64,000 nucleotides of DNA from Clostridia bacterium (GTDB lineage Bacteria > Bacillota > Clostridia > Christensenellales > Pumilibacteraceae): NCBI GenBank assembly GCA_022791915.1, contig JAAWAB010000021.1, positions 25,037-89,036 of the forward strand, given 5' to 3'. Position 1 is the first letter of the stretch, and each line of letters begins with the position of its first letter. The translations under genes were made by a program, and so were the position numbers. Below the pieces are notes generated by a model. It worked only from the letters and a program-made list of their open reading frames with translations, did no database searches and was not told the origin of the DNA. Below, one piece after another: positions 25,499 through 34,940 of the stretch.

Positions 25499-26431
25499 TT
25501 GACAAACCCTTTTTCTCTTTTGCACGGCGCAAGAACGCTGTTGCACGGCGCAAGTAAGTTGTTCGACTTCGACGACTTTCAAGACGCCGACACCATGCTG
25601 CGCGTGACGCTCATTCTGTGCATTTGCCTGTTTGTCGCGCTGATTGCGGGAACGCTGATTGCCTACTTTGTGTTGCGCGCCCGCGGCAAACGGGACGTAA
25701 TTCGCACGCGCGACGTAACGTACGGCGCCATTTGTCTTGCCGCGTCGTATGCGCTGTCTTTTTTGGGCATAGGGCTTCCGTACGGCGGCACGATTACGTT
25801 CGCCTCGGTACTGCCCGTGATGATTTACTGCTACTACTTCGGATTTTTCAAAGGGCTGGTGATAACGGTTGCGTACACCATTCTGCAATTTTTTCAGAGT
25901 CCGTACATCGTGCACCCCATGAGCGCGGTGCTCGACTACGTGATTCCCTATTTGTCGCTCGTATTTTTGGGGCTGTTTTCTTACCGTCAGTCGCGCTACA
26001 ACCGCGCGGTTGCGGCGGGCAAACACGTGCTTGCCGCGCACGTTCCCTTCTTTTTGGGGGTTGCGTGCTATTTTGCGTTGCGATACGCCAGCCACGTTTT
26101 GAGCGGCGTGATTTTTTACGGCGATTACATTGCCTGGGAAGGCTGGTGGCAACAGCACCTTGTTGTATACTCGTTTGCGTATAACGGCGTGTTCTTTATT
26201 CCCGACACGCTCATAGCGCTCGGCGCCGCAATCGGCGTGCTTTCTAGCAAATCGTTCAACTCGTTTATGGCTACGAGTGCGGGCGCGGCGGAAGGCGTGC
26301 GGTCAACGGGTGCGGCGGATATCCTTTACGAATCGGGCGCCGACGTGACTGCGCCTGCCGATACTCTGCAAAATTCCCACGCTGCCGCAGAAAACGATGA
26401 GCGAACTGCTCCCCGCGCTGACGAACGGTAG
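25499..26431 (+). CDS. thiT: Thiamine ECF transporter S-component ThiT, extended
   Basis: Membrane S-component that binds thiamine and works with the shared ECF module. 310 residues against ~190 for typical ThiT. The core is recognisable: YALSFLGI, PYGGTITFASVLP, YTILQFFQSPY, LDYVIPYLSLVFLGLF, FALRYASHVLSGVIFYGDY and YSFAYNGVFFIPDTLIAL. Extra parts are a leading membrane span (~residues 35-60) and a ~50-residue hydrophilic C-terminus. The start is TTG at 25499, six bases after AAAGGAGG. The TPP riboswitch upstream fixes the substrate class. The last 43 codons overlap the 3' end of ftsW on the other strand. Confidence 0.9.
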   Translation: MTNPFSLLHGARTLLHGASKLFDFDDFQDADTMLRVTLILCICLFVALIAGTLIAYFVLRARGKRDVIRTRDVTYGAICLAASYALSFLGIGLPYGGTITFASVLPVMIYCYYFGFFKGLVITVAYTILQFFQSPYIVHPMSAVLDYVIPYLSLVFLGLFSYRQSRYNRAVAAGKHVLAAHVPFFLGVACYFALRYASHVLSGVIFYGDYIAWEGWWQQHLVVYSFAYNGVFFIPDTLIALGAAIGVLSSKSFNSFMATSAGAAEGVRSTGAADILYESGADVTAPADTLQNSHAAAENDERTAPRADER

Positions 26432-27475
26432 CGGGAGTCCGGTGGGCGGAATGGAACCCGTAACCACCGCAATATTCACGAGCACCTGAATGGCGATAAT
26501 GCAGGCAATGCCGCTCGCAAGATAGCACCCCAATCGGTCGGTGCTATTTTGCGCTATGCGAACGGCGCGCGCGATTAAAAGAATATAGGCGAACATAACG
26601 AGCGCGCACCCCACGAGTCCCAACTCTTCGCCGATGATACTGAATATGAAATCGCTTTCCGAAAAGGGTAAAAAGAGATACTTTTGCCGCGAATTGAACA
26701 GCCCCAACCCGAACAGTCCGCCGCTACCGAGCGAATAGAAGGACTGAATGAGCTGATACCCTTCGCCGAGCGGCGACGCCCACGGGTCGATGAACGCGAG
26801 CATACGTTTTAACCGATACGGTTCCGCCAAAATGAGTATGGGAATCATGGCGACGGCGGGCACGGCAATGATGAGAAAGTGTTTGATACGCGCGCCACCT
26901 ATAAACAGCATGGCAAACATCAAAAGTACCACGCAGATGGTGATAGACATATTCGGTTCCAAAATGATGAGCACGCAGATGAGAAGTCCTACGCCGAGCA
27001 CGGGCAGGATTCCTTTGAACGTAGTCATTTTTTTATGGTATTTTGCCATATAGGCGGCGGCAAAGATAATAAAGCCGAATTTGGCGATTTCGCTCGCCTG
27101 CATGGTGAAAAAGGGCAAGTTAATCCAGCGGCGGGCGCCGTAGCTTTCCACCCCCACCCCGGGAATAAACACGAGCACCAACAGCAGCACCGATACGCCC
27201 AAAATGATATACCGCAATTTTGCCAGAACGTGATAGTCGATAACGCTCAACGCAATCATGGCGGCAAACCCTAAAATGGCGCCCACGAGTTGCTTGAACA
27301 TGTAAAAGTACTTGTTTCCGTAGTTGACGGCGGCGTTGTAACTGCTTGCCGAATACACCATAACCACGCCGAACAGCACCAGTAACACGGTAACAACCGT
27401 TAAAACGAAATCGTATTCGCCCGCCGTGCGCGCGGACGCGTTTTCTTTGCCCGTAAGTTTATTCTTCGCTCGCAT
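26303..27475 (-). CDS. ftsW: FtsW/SpoVE-family peptidoglycan glycosyltransferase
   Basis: SEDS-family polytopic protein that polymerises lipid II at the septum together with a class B PBP. About 390 residues, ~10 spans. Family blocks: VMVYSASSYNA near residue 40, GVGVESYGARRWI, LEPNMS in the middle, and GSIPPTGLPLPFVSAGSSSLI near the end. I choose ATG 27475 (MRAKNKL), which overlaps murD by 17 bases. The 3' 129 bases are antisense to the end of thiT. MurG, which often follows, is absent here. Confidence 0.94.
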   Translation of the reverse strand: MRAKNKLTGKENASARTAGEYDFVLTVVTVLLVLFGVVMVYSASSYNAAVNYGNKYFYMFKQLVGAILGFAAMIALSVIDYHVLAKLRYIILGVSVLLLVLVFIPGVGVESYGARRWINLPFFTMQASEIAKFGFIIFAAAYMAKYHKKMTTFKGILPVLGVGLLICVLIILEPNMSITICVVLLMFAMLFIGGARIKHFLIIAVPAVAMIPILILAEPYRLKRMLAFIDPWASPLGEGYQLIQSFYSLGSGGLFGLGLFNSRQKYLFLPFSESDFIFSIIGEELGLVGCALVMFAYILLIARAVRIAQNSTDRLGCYLASGIACIIAIQVLVNIAVVTGSIPPTGLPLPFVSAGSSSLIVFCGSVGILQSIGRRSHVGARFVKDIRRTR

Positions 27476-28733
27476 TTTGCACCAACCGTTCAAACAGTTC
27501 GCCGCGTTCGGCATAAGACGAAAACATATCGAAACTCGCCGACGCGGGAGAAAGCAACACGTTTTCTTCTTCTCCCGCCTTTGCCCACAAAAACGCTTGG
27601 GTAAAATCGGAGAAGGAACGCACCGCACAAAAGCCGTTGCGCTCTGCCGCCGCCGTCACTTTTTGCGCAGTTTCGCCCACCGCCGCCACGCGCACCACGC
27701 AGGCGGGCAATTTTTGAAACAGCTCGTCGAATTCGTATCCTTTATCGCTGCCGCCCACAATCATGCAGGTGGTTCCGTTCATGCACTCGGCGGCGCGCAC
27801 CGACGCCATGATATTGGTGCCCTTGGAATCGTTGTAGAAATTCTTGCCGTTTTTTCTTGCCACCAGACACAATCGGTGCGCGTCGGGCGCGAATTCGGTG
27901 AGCGCTTGCACAACGGGCGCGTTGGGTATGCCCAACGCCTTTGCCGCGCACACGGCGGACAGCGCGTTTTTGAGATTGTGCTCTCCTTCCATTTTCACGC
28001 GGTCGGTGCGGCAGATTTCCTGCCCGCAGTAGTAGATTGTGTCCGACAAAACATAGGCGCCGCGCACTTTGCCGTACACCGTTGTGTACATGGTTGTGCT
28101 TTTGGGCATAAAGCCGCGCAGTGCGTAAAGCGGCACGTCGTCTTGCGAGAAGATAAAAACGTCTTGTTCGGTTTGATTGCGCGCGATATTACGTTTGGCG
28201 GCGCAATATTCTTCCATGCCGTTATAGCGATTGAGATGGTCGGGCGAAATATTGGTGAGCACCGCAATATGCGGGCGGAACGAGCGGATTGTTTCCAACT
28301 GAAAACTCGAACACTCCACAACGGCAACGTCGAACCCGCCCGTTGCCGCCGCCAGCGCGAACGACTTCCCCACGTTGCCGCACACCGCCACCGCAAGCCC
28401 CGCCTTATGCAACATGGCGCCGATTAAGCGCGTGACCGTAGTCTTGCCGTTGGTGCCCGTTACGGCGACAATCGGTTTGTCGCATAGCAAGTAGCCGATT
28501 TCCAGTTCGCCGCACAGCGGGATACCGTTCTCCCGCGCATATGTATATACGGGTTGATCGGGCGCAATGCCCGGACTTACCACAAGCAAGTCGGGGGGAA
28601 TTGCGCGATGATTTTCCGATTGGTCGAAATAGGCGCATTCCGCGCCCGCCGCCGTAAGCGCTTGGTACGCGCCCGTGCCGCTCACGCCGTTACCCGCTAT
28701 CCAGATTCGTTTGCCTTTCCATTCGCCGTTCAT
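27459..28733 (-). CDS. murD: UDP-N-acetylmuramoyl-L-alanine--D-glutamate ligase MurD
   Basis: Adds D-glutamate to UDP-MurNAc-L-Ala in the cytoplasm. About 424 residues. An N-terminal Rossmann-like domain (IWIAGNGVSGTGAYQAL), the Mur-ligase P-loop VTGTNGKTTVTRL, the carbamylated-lysine region, NISPDHLNRY, and the C-terminal LSPASASFDMFSSYAERG block are all visible. The start at 28733 has GGAGAG upstream; a longer in-frame extension lacks a site. It lies between mraY and ftsW in the mur cluster. Confidence 0.96.
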   Translation of the reverse strand: MNGEWKGKRIWIAGNGVSGTGAYQALTAAGAECAYFDQSENHRAIPPDLLVVSPGIAPDQPVYTYARENGIPLCGELEIGYLLCDKPIVAVTGTNGKTTVTRLIGAMLHKAGLAVAVCGNVGKSFALAAATGGFDVAVVECSSFQLETIRSFRPHIAVLTNISPDHLNRYNGMEEYCAAKRNIARNQTEQDVFIFSQDDVPLYALRGFMPKSTTMYTTVYGKVRGAYVLSDTIYYCGQEICRTDRVKMEGEHNLKNALSAVCAAKALGIPNAPVVQALTEFAPDAHRLCLVARKNGKNFYNDSKGTNIMASVRAAECMNGTTCMIVGGSDKGYEFDELFQKLPACVVRVAAVGETAQKVTAAAERNGFCAVRSFSDFTQAFLWAKAGEEENVLLSPASASFDMFSSYAERGELFERLVQNASEE

Positions 28734-28814
28734 ACGCTCTCTCCGTGTAAAGTTGTCCACAGTATAGTATGACGCAAACGCGGCGAATATGCCCCGACGG
28801 GAAAACGATTTTTG

Positions 28815-29813
28815 TTACAGCACGCAGGCGAGCGTAATAAGCGCCACAAGCAAGCCCACCGCCGACGTTACGGAACAGTAAACGGTCACGATACGGTTCT
28901 CGTGCACCCCTTTGCGCTCGAAATGGTGATGTAACGGCGCCATTAAAAACACCCGCTTTTTGGTTGCCTTAAAGTATACCACCTGTATGATAACCGACAG
29001 GCTTGTAAGCACGAACATGATACCGATGACGGGTGCCAACAGTTCCAATCTACTCATAACGGCAAGGCAACCCAGACCGCCGCCGAGCGCGAGCGCGCCC
29101 GTATCGCCCATGAAAATTTTGGCGGGATAGCAGTTGTAGCACAAAAATCCGCCGAGCGCGCCGATGAGCGCGCCGCAATACAGAATGAGATTGCCGTATT
29201 CCCCTTCGGCTTGTCCGTCACCCGCGGCATAGGCGGCAAGCACCAACAGCACCGCAAAGAAAAAGGCGTACGAAACGGATACCTTTCCCGCAAGCCCGTC
29301 CAGTCCGTCGGTTAAGTTTACCGAATTGGTAAACGCCAAAAACACGATAATAAACAGCGGCACGGCGCCCCAGCCCAGTTCGGCTTCGCGCAAGGTGAAC
29401 GGCAGATAAATCGTACTGCCCACCAGTGCGTTGTTGTACGCGAAAATTGCCACGATTACCGCGATAAGCAGTTGAAAGATGATTTTCTGAATGGGACTTA
29501 ACCCCTTGTTCTGCTTAAAGTATACTTTGATGAAATCGTCGATAAAGCCGATAATGCCGTAGCCGATTGTAACGAACAGAGTAACCAGCATCAGTTTGTT
29601 ATCTTTACCCGAAAAGGCAAGACAACAGATAAGAAGCGCCAGCATGACGCCGATACCGCCCATGGTGGGAGTGCCGCTCTTTCCCATATGGTTGTCCACA
29701 TACGAAAGCACGGTTTGCCGTACTTTGAGCCGCTTGCCCAGCCGGATGACGAACGGCATGACGGCTGCCGAAAGAACGAATGCCGCAAGCGTGGCAAGAA
29801 TGGGTCTTATCAT
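28815..29813 (-). CDS. mraY: Phospho-N-acetylmuramoyl-pentapeptide-transferase MraY
   Basis: Transfers phospho-MurNAc-pentapeptide to undecaprenyl phosphate, making lipid I. 332 residues with about ten spans. Active-site motifs: FIDDFIKV, NSVNLTDGLDGLAG and the C-terminal LHHHFE. FMGDTGALALGG is also standard. The ATG overlaps the murE stop as ATGA, implying coupled translation. No murF lies between murE and mraY. Confidence 0.97.
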   Translation of the reverse strand: MIRPILATLAAFVLSAAVMPFVIRLGKRLKVRQTVLSYVDNHMGKSGTPTMGGIGVMLALLICCLAFSGKDNKLMLVTLFVTIGYGIIGFIDDFIKVYFKQNKGLSPIQKIIFQLLIAVIVAIFAYNNALVGSTIYLPFTLREAELGWGAVPLFIIVFLAFTNSVNLTDGLDGLAGKVSVSYAFFFAVLLVLAAYAAGDGQAEGEYGNLILYCGALIGALGGFLCYNCYPAKIFMGDTGALALGGGLGCLAVMSRLELLAPVIGIMFVLTSLSVIIQVVYFKATKKRVFLMAPLHHHFERKGVHENRIVTVYCSVTSAVGLLVALITLACVL

Positions 29814-31252
29814 GAAATACTCCCGCTTTGCAATAGTCGCATAATGTACTCCTCGTCGTTGTAGGCATATTTGACGCCCTTGATTTCCTGATACCGTTCG
29901 GCGCCCTTGCCTGCCACAATCACAACGTCCCCTTTTTGCGCGGTGCGCAGAGCGTACGCAATCGCTTTTTCCCTGTTCGGCTCGGTTGTAACGCAGTGCG
30001 CGCGCTCGGGCGGCACGCCCCGCATGATGTCGCGGATGATATCTTCGGGGTCTTCGTCGCGCGGGTTGTCCGCCGTGACCACGGTGAAATCGCTGCATTC
30101 CGCCGCCACGCGCCCCATTGCCGCCCGTTTGGTTTTATCGCGGTTGCCGCCGCACCCGAACACGGTGAGAATGCGCGCGGTTGCAAATTCCCGCACCGAC
30201 GTTATTATATTCCTTAACCCGTCGTCGGTATGCGCAAAATCGACGATTACCGTAAAATTTTCGGCGCTTATCACGTTGAACCTGCCGTCTACCCGTTTAA
30301 GCGAACGAATTCCGCGCAGAATGTCGTTTGTTTTCACGCCCGCCAGGTGCGCCATGGCGGCGGCGCACAGCGTGTTGTACATATTGAATGAGCCGGGCAA
30401 CGCAAATTTTACTTCGCCGATGTCGTCTTCTATATTGATAATATACCGCAACCCTTCGGCGCTCATACGCAAATCGATTCCGAACACGTCGGCGGGATTG
30501 TTTCTGCCGTAGCCCGCCATGGGAATAGCCCCTTCACGCAAAATCTTTTGCCCCGTTTCGTCGTCTACGTTCACGGCGGCGCATTTGGCGCACGACGGAC
30601 GGAACAAACGCATTTTGGCGTCGGCATACGCTTGCATGTTGCCGAAAAAGTCGAGATGGTCTTGCGAAACGTTGGTGAATCCCGCCGCGTCGAACAGGAT
30701 ACCCGCCGTTTTATCGAGCGCGAGCGCATGCGCCGAAACTTCCATGACAACCGCCGTGATACCCGCCGAGAGCATATCTTTGAGCGCGGTGTGCAGCGTC
30801 ATGGGGTCGGGCGTTGTGAGCGTGGCGGGAATACACACGGAATTATAGCGGATACAGTTGGTGCCGATAAGCCCCACGCGCTCGCCCGCCGCCGCCAGAA
30901 TTTCCGCCAGTATGTACGACGTGGTGGTTTTGCCGTTGGTGCCCGTTATGCCGAACATTTTGAGTTTTCGGGCGGGATTGCCGCAAAACGCCGCCGCGGC
31001 GCGGGCAAACGCCTGCCGCGTGTTTTGCACAAGCAGTTGGGGGCAAGATACGTTTACTTTTTTTTGGCAGACGATTGCCGCCGCGCCCTTTTTTTCCGCG
31101 TCGCTCGCAAAGTCGTGTCCGTCCGCCTTACCGCCCGCAAGGCAGAAAAACAGACTGCCTTGCCGCACTTTATCCGACTCGTGACACACGTCGGATATTT
31201 CCAGTTCGCCCCACTGCTCGGAGCACTCGGGCAATACTTCTTTTAATTTCAT
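29810..31252 (-). CDS. murE: UDP-MurNAc-tripeptide ligase MurE (meso-DAP type)
   Basis: Adds the third stem-peptide residue. 480 residues with the P-loop ITGTNGKTTTSYI, NVSQDHLDFFG and the specificity motif DNPRDEDPEDI. DNPR is the signature of meso-diaminopimelate-adding enzymes (lysine-type ligases differ), which agrees with dapL and dapF elsewhere in the window. I start at ATG 31252, eight bases after GAGG; a GTG three codons earlier abuts that site. It follows the PBP gene by 39 bases. Confidence 0.96.
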   Translation of the reverse strand: MKLKEVLPECSEQWGELEISDVCHESDKVRQGSLFFCLAGGKADGHDFASDAEKKGAAAIVCQKKVNVSCPQLLVQNTRQAFARAAAAFCGNPARKLKMFGITGTNGKTTTSYILAEILAAAGERVGLIGTNCIRYNSVCIPATLTTPDPMTLHTALKDMLSAGITAVVMEVSAHALALDKTAGILFDAAGFTNVSQDHLDFFGNMQAYADAKMRLFRPSCAKCAAVNVDDETGQKILREGAIPMAGYGRNNPADVFGIDLRMSAEGLRYIINIEDDIGEVKFALPGSFNMYNTLCAAAMAHLAGVKTNDILRGIRSLKRVDGRFNVISAENFTVIVDFAHTDDGLRNIITSVREFATARILTVFGCGGNRDKTKRAAMGRVAAECSDFTVVTADNPRDEDPEDIIRDIMRGVPPERAHCVTTEPNREKAIAYALRTAQKGDVVIVAGKGAERYQEIKGVKYAYNDEEYIMRLLQSGSIS

Positions 31253-31291
31253 TAGAGCCACCTCTTTTTTCCGCGTTGTTCTTTTTTGTTG

Positions 31292-33196
31292 TTATTCCGT
31301 GCGAATGAGCACTACGTCGCCCTTAACCACGCGCGTGCCCGGAATAGGCACCGACGAAACCACGTGTTCCCCTTCGCCTGCCGATTCAAACAGCAATCCG
31401 CATGCTTTCAGGCGCTCCGCCGCTTCTTGCGCGGTCATGCCGATGGTGTCGGGCATTTCGGTTTGCTCGGCTTGCTCGGGCGTTTGGGAAGGCTTGATTG
31501 CCGCATAGTCGAAGATTTTGGCGAACACTTCGCCCGCGTAGGGCGCCGCCACCAAACTGCCGTAGTACGCATAGCCGCCCGGTTCGTCTACAATCATTGC
31601 CACCACGTAGCGGGGATTTTCCACGGGTGCAAAGCCCACGAAACTGGATACGTATTTGCCCTGTGCGATGTGTCCGTTTTCGTATTTTTGCGCCGTGCCC
31701 GTTTTGCCGCCCACGCGGTAGCCTGCCACGCCCGCCTTGTGTCCGCCCCCTTCGCTCACCACTTTTTCGAGCATGTTGCGGAGCATTTCGGACGTTTGTG
31801 CCGAAATTGTTTGCCGCACGACTTTGGGCTGACGCACGTACACCGTTTTGCCCGTGTAGTCGGTGGCGCCCGAAACGAAGTACGGTTCGTACAGCGTTCC
31901 GCCGTTGATTGCCGCCGATACCGCCGTGACGAGTTGCAACGGCGTGACGGCTACCGCCTGACCGAATCCGATACGCGCCAAATCCACGTTTTTGACCGCC
32001 GACTGCGCCATCATCAGTCCTTTGCTTTCGCCGTAAAAATCGATATTCGTTTTACTGCCGAAGCCGAAGGTGCGTAACCCTTCGTACAGTTTATCGGTGC
32101 CCAAACGCAAGGCAAGGTCCATAAACACGCAGTTGCAACTGTTTTTCACGCCTTCGCCGAGGTCTTGCGACCCGTGCCCGATACTGCGCCAGCACTTGAT
32201 TTTCTGCCCGTCTACCAAACGGGAGCCGTTGCAATAGAATCGGTCGTTACCGTTCACCGCGCCGTTTTCGATTGCCGTTGCCGTGGTGAAAATCTTAAAG
32301 GTGGAACCCGGCTCGTACACGTCTACAATCATCTTGTTTTTGCCGAGCGCGTTCAATAGGTGAATATCGTCGCGCGGCGGCTCGTTCAAGTCGAATCCGG
32401 GCGCGCTTGCCATGGCGAGAATTCCGCCCGTGTTGCAATCCATAACAATCATAGACGCGCCCTTTGCGCTGTGCTCCGCCATTGCCTGCGAAACCGCCGT
32501 TTCGGCAAACGCCTGTATATTCAAATCGAGCGACAACGAAAGATTGCATCCCGCGATTGCGGGCACATATTTGGTGACGTTGTTTTCCAGTTCGTGTCCT
32601 TTAATATCGGTTGCGGTGTAGGCGAACCCGTCGGTGCCTTTTAAGTAGGTATCGTAATACCCTTCCAGTCCGCTCTGCCCCGCGTTGTCTATGTTGGTAA
32701 AGCCCAGAATCTGCGCGAGATAGTTGGACGCGGGATAGTAGCGTTTGGAATCGAGCGTAAAATAGATACCGTCTAAATTCTGCGCGCGAATGGATTCCGC
32801 CACTTCTTTTTCCACCGCGCGTTTTACGGTGATTTCGCTCACGCGCGAGGAAGTGATTTTTTCGAGCAGCTTTTCGTATACGAGATTTAAGGGTCCTGCG
32901 AGCGCCGACGCCACCGCCTCGGGATTTTTCACCGCGTTGGGGCGCACGTAGATACTGTATACGTCGCGGTTGTCGGCGAGAATTTCGCCGTTTCGGTCGG
33001 TGATTTTACCGCGCGGCGCTTTGAGCGGCAAATCACGGTACCACTGTTCGGCGGCACGCACCTGCAAATCCTTGCCCTTAATCAGTTGCAGATATGCCAG
33101 CCGACCCAAAAGAGCACAAAATAAAAAGGTTATTGCTATCAAGAATACCAATAACCTCTTTCGTGTTGTAACCGTGCTTGCAGCAGAATCGTTCAA
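31292..33196 (-). CDS. Class B penicillin-binding protein with PASTA domain (FtsI/SpoVD type)
   Basis: D,D-transpeptidase that cross-links septal or spore peptidoglycan, the usual partner of FtsW/SpoVE. 634 residues: an N-terminal span (LLVFLIAITFLFCALLGRLAY), a dimerisation/pedestal region (APRGKITDRNGEILA), and a transpeptidase domain with active-site serine in YEPGSTFKIFT, SxN as SCN in KNSCNC, and KTG in GGKTGTAQ. One PASTA domain ends the protein (MPDTIGMTAQEAAERLKACG). The TTG start lies 5 bases after GGAGG, which is inside the end of the upstream gene. PbpB and SpoVD cannot be told apart from sequence alone. Confidence 0.94.
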   Translation of the reverse strand: MNDSAASTVTTRKRLLVFLIAITFLFCALLGRLAYLQLIKGKDLQVRAAEQWYRDLPLKAPRGKITDRNGEILADNRDVYSIYVRPNAVKNPEAVASALAGPLNLVYEKLLEKITSSRVSEITVKRAVEKEVAESIRAQNLDGIYFTLDSKRYYPASNYLAQILGFTNIDNAGQSGLEGYYDTYLKGTDGFAYTATDIKGHELENNVTKYVPAIAGCNLSLSLDLNIQAFAETAVSQAMAEHSAKGASMIVMDCNTGGILAMASAPGFDLNEPPRDDIHLLNALGKNKMIVDVYEPGSTFKIFTTATAIENGAVNGNDRFYCNGSRLVDGQKIKCWRSIGHGSQDLGEGVKNSCNCVFMDLALRLGTDKLYEGLRTFGFGSKTNIDFYGESKGLMMAQSAVKNVDLARIGFGQAVAVTPLQLVTAVSAAINGGTLYEPYFVSGATDYTGKTVYVRQPKVVRQTISAQTSEMLRNMLEKVVSEGGGHKAGVAGYRVGGKTGTAQKYENGHIAQGKYVSSFVGFAPVENPRYVVAMIVDEPGGYAYYGSLVAAPYAGEVFAKIFDYAAIKPSQTPEQAEQTEMPDTIGMTAQEAAERLKACGLLFESAGEGEHVVSSVPIPGTRVVKGDVVLIRTE

Positions 33197-33197
33197 T

Positions 33198-33974
33198 CTA
33201 TCCTCCGATGATACCGCTCAACCAGTCGCAAAATTTATCAAACCAGTTGGTTCTGCCTTCGTACTTCATCGGTTCCGCCGAAGGGAGCAATTCCACTTCG
33301 GTTGTGTTCGTCACTTTTTCCATACCGCCTTCCACCGCGGCGCCCGTGATATACGTCATATCGGTAAGGCGGTCTATTTCGGCGGTTTGCGCGGCAAGGA
33401 TTTCGTTCTTTCGGAAAATTTCGTTCTCGATTGCGTCTGCCTGTCCGCCGATACGGCTTACGGCGATTCCCGTTGCAATCACCGTAATTGCGAGCGCGAG
33501 CACTACTGCCATGTAGGCAAACAGAGCCGCTTTGCTCTTACCCGACATCCGCACTCTTTCGCGCGGCTGTTCTACGGCGTTTTCTTCCCGTTCGGGTTGC
33601 CCGTAGGCACGCGTGCGAATGCTCGGCATCACGTCTTCCCGTTCTTTTTTGCGCGATTTTTTGGTACGGGTGGGCGCAAAAACGGGCGTGCGGACGGGTT
33701 CGGTTTGCGGATACATGGGGCGCGTGGAATATTCGATTACGGGCGGCTGTTGCTGCACGGGCGCATATTCGGTAGGCGCCGAAACCGTTCTGCCGTCGCG
33801 CGCAAACGTGCGCTCGGCGTACGGCTCGTCCACAGGGACTTGGTAGGTAAAGCGGTCGGCACGCGAAGAAGTAACCGGCTCGCTCTCTTCGGCAATCGGC
33901 TTATCGGAAATCTGAATCCCATAGCCGCCGAAGCGATCTTTTTCGTTTGTGATTCTTCTTCTCGTGGTCACCAT
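33198..33974 (-). CDS. ftsL: FtsL-like bitopic division protein with long N-terminal tail
   Basis: 258 residues: ~145 polar cytoplasmic residues rich in Arg, Pro and Gln, one span (AALFAYMAVVLALAITVIATGI), then a short coiled coil outside (ENEIFRKNEILAAQTAEIDRL) and a C-terminal amphipathic end. Position between rsmH and the PBP is that of ftsL, and the span plus leucine-rich helix fit. FtsL is poorly conserved, and the cytoplasmic tail is much longer than usual (most have 20-60 residues), so the name rests mainly on location. ATG with AAAGGAG 9 bases upstream; its end carries the ribosome site of the PBP gene. Confidence 0.65.
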   Translation of the reverse strand: MVTTRRRITNEKDRFGGYGIQISDKPIAEESEPVTSSRADRFTYQVPVDEPYAERTFARDGRTVSAPTEYAPVQQQPPVIEYSTRPMYPQTEPVRTPVFAPTRTKKSRKKEREDVMPSIRTRAYGQPEREENAVEQPRERVRMSGKSKAALFAYMAVVLALAITVIATGIAVSRIGGQADAIENEIFRKNEILAAQTAEIDRLTDMTYITGAAVEGGMEKVTNTTEVELLPSAEPMKYEGRTNWFDKFCDWLSGIIGG

Positions 33975-34019
33975 ATTTGTATGCTCCTTTGCTTTCCGTT
34001 ATTCCGTTTTTCTTTGTTG

Positions 34020-34940
34020 TTACAGTTTTTCCGCCACGCGGAGCGTTGCGCTCTGGCTGCGGGGATTTTCTTGCATTTCCTGTTGCGTGGGCTTGTACTT
34101 TCCGATTAGTTTTACGGTTGCTTTATGGTTGCACACGCACACGGGGAGCGACTTATCGCAAATACAATCGCTCGAAAGCATTTTAAGCGTTTGCTTTACG
34201 ATTCGGTCTTCCAGCGAATGGAAGGTGATTACCGCGATTCGTCCGCCGCTGTTGAGCACGTTTACGATGTCGCCGATTGCCTCGCCCAGCCCCGACAATT
34301 CGTTGTTTACTTCGATTCGGATTGCCTGAAACGTTTTTTTTGCGGGGTGTCCGTTTTTGCCCGCGGGCACGCACGATTTTACGATGTCGCTCAATCGCTT
34401 GGTGGTTTCTACGGGCGCTTTTACACGCGCCTGCACGATTGCCCGCGCTATCTTGCGCGCGAACCGTTCTTCGCCGTAGGTGTAGATAATGCGCGACAGT
34501 TCGTCTTCGGTGTATTCGTTTACCACCGTCATTGCCGACAGATATTGGTCGCGGTCCATGCGCATATCGAGCAGTCCGTTGCCGTTATACGAAAAGCCGC
34601 GCACGGCTTCGTCTACCTGATGGGACGAAATGCCCAAATCGAGTATGGCGCCGTCTAACGTGTCGGCGGAATTAGCGCGCAGGATTTCGGATACGTTTTT
34701 GAAGTTATCTTTTACCAGCGTGTATCTGCCGTTATAATCGGAAATCTGCGAAAACCGCAGGCGCGAGTGGTCGATAGCTTCCATATCGCGGTCTACGGCA
34801 AGCAGTCTGCCGCCCCTACGCAGAATTTCGCCGCTGTGACCGCCGCCGCCCAACGTTCCGTCGAAATACAGCTTTCCTTCCGAAACGCGCAGGGCGTCTA
34901 CGCATTCACGGAGCATTACGGGAACATGGTACTCACGCAT
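34020..34940 (-). CDS. rsmH: 16S rRNA m4C1402 methyltransferase RsmH (MraW)
   Basis: SAM-dependent N4-methylation of C1402 in 16S rRNA. 306 residues. HVPVMLRECVDAL at the start, the SAM loop FDGTLGGGGHSGEIL, DGAILDLGISSHQVD, RGFSYNGNGLLDMRMD, TFQAIRIEVNNEL and ITFHSLEDRIVK are all standard. The start overlaps mraZ by 8 bases; a GCGGAGAAGG ribosome site lies in the mraZ end. mraZ-rsmH is the usual head of the dcw cluster. Confidence 0.98.
   Translation of the reverse strand: MREYHVPVMLRECVDALRVSEGKLYFDGTLGGGGHSGEILRRGGRLLAVDRDMEAIDHSRLRFSQISDYNGRYTLVKDNFKNVSEILRANSADTLDGAILDLGISSHQVDEAVRGFSYNGNGLLDMRMDRDQYLSAMTVVNEYTEDELSRIIYTYGEERFARKIARAIVQARVKAPVETTKRLSDIVKSCVPAGKNGHPAKKTFQAIRIEVNNELSGLGEAIGDIVNVLNSGGRIAVITFHSLEDRIVKQTLKMLSSDCICDKSLPVCVCNHKATVKLIGKYKPTQQEMQENPRSQSATLRVAEKL

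Noticed and set aside
31254..31261. GTG at 31261 as murE start
   Set aside because: It directly abuts the GAGG site; the ATG three codons later has correct spacing.
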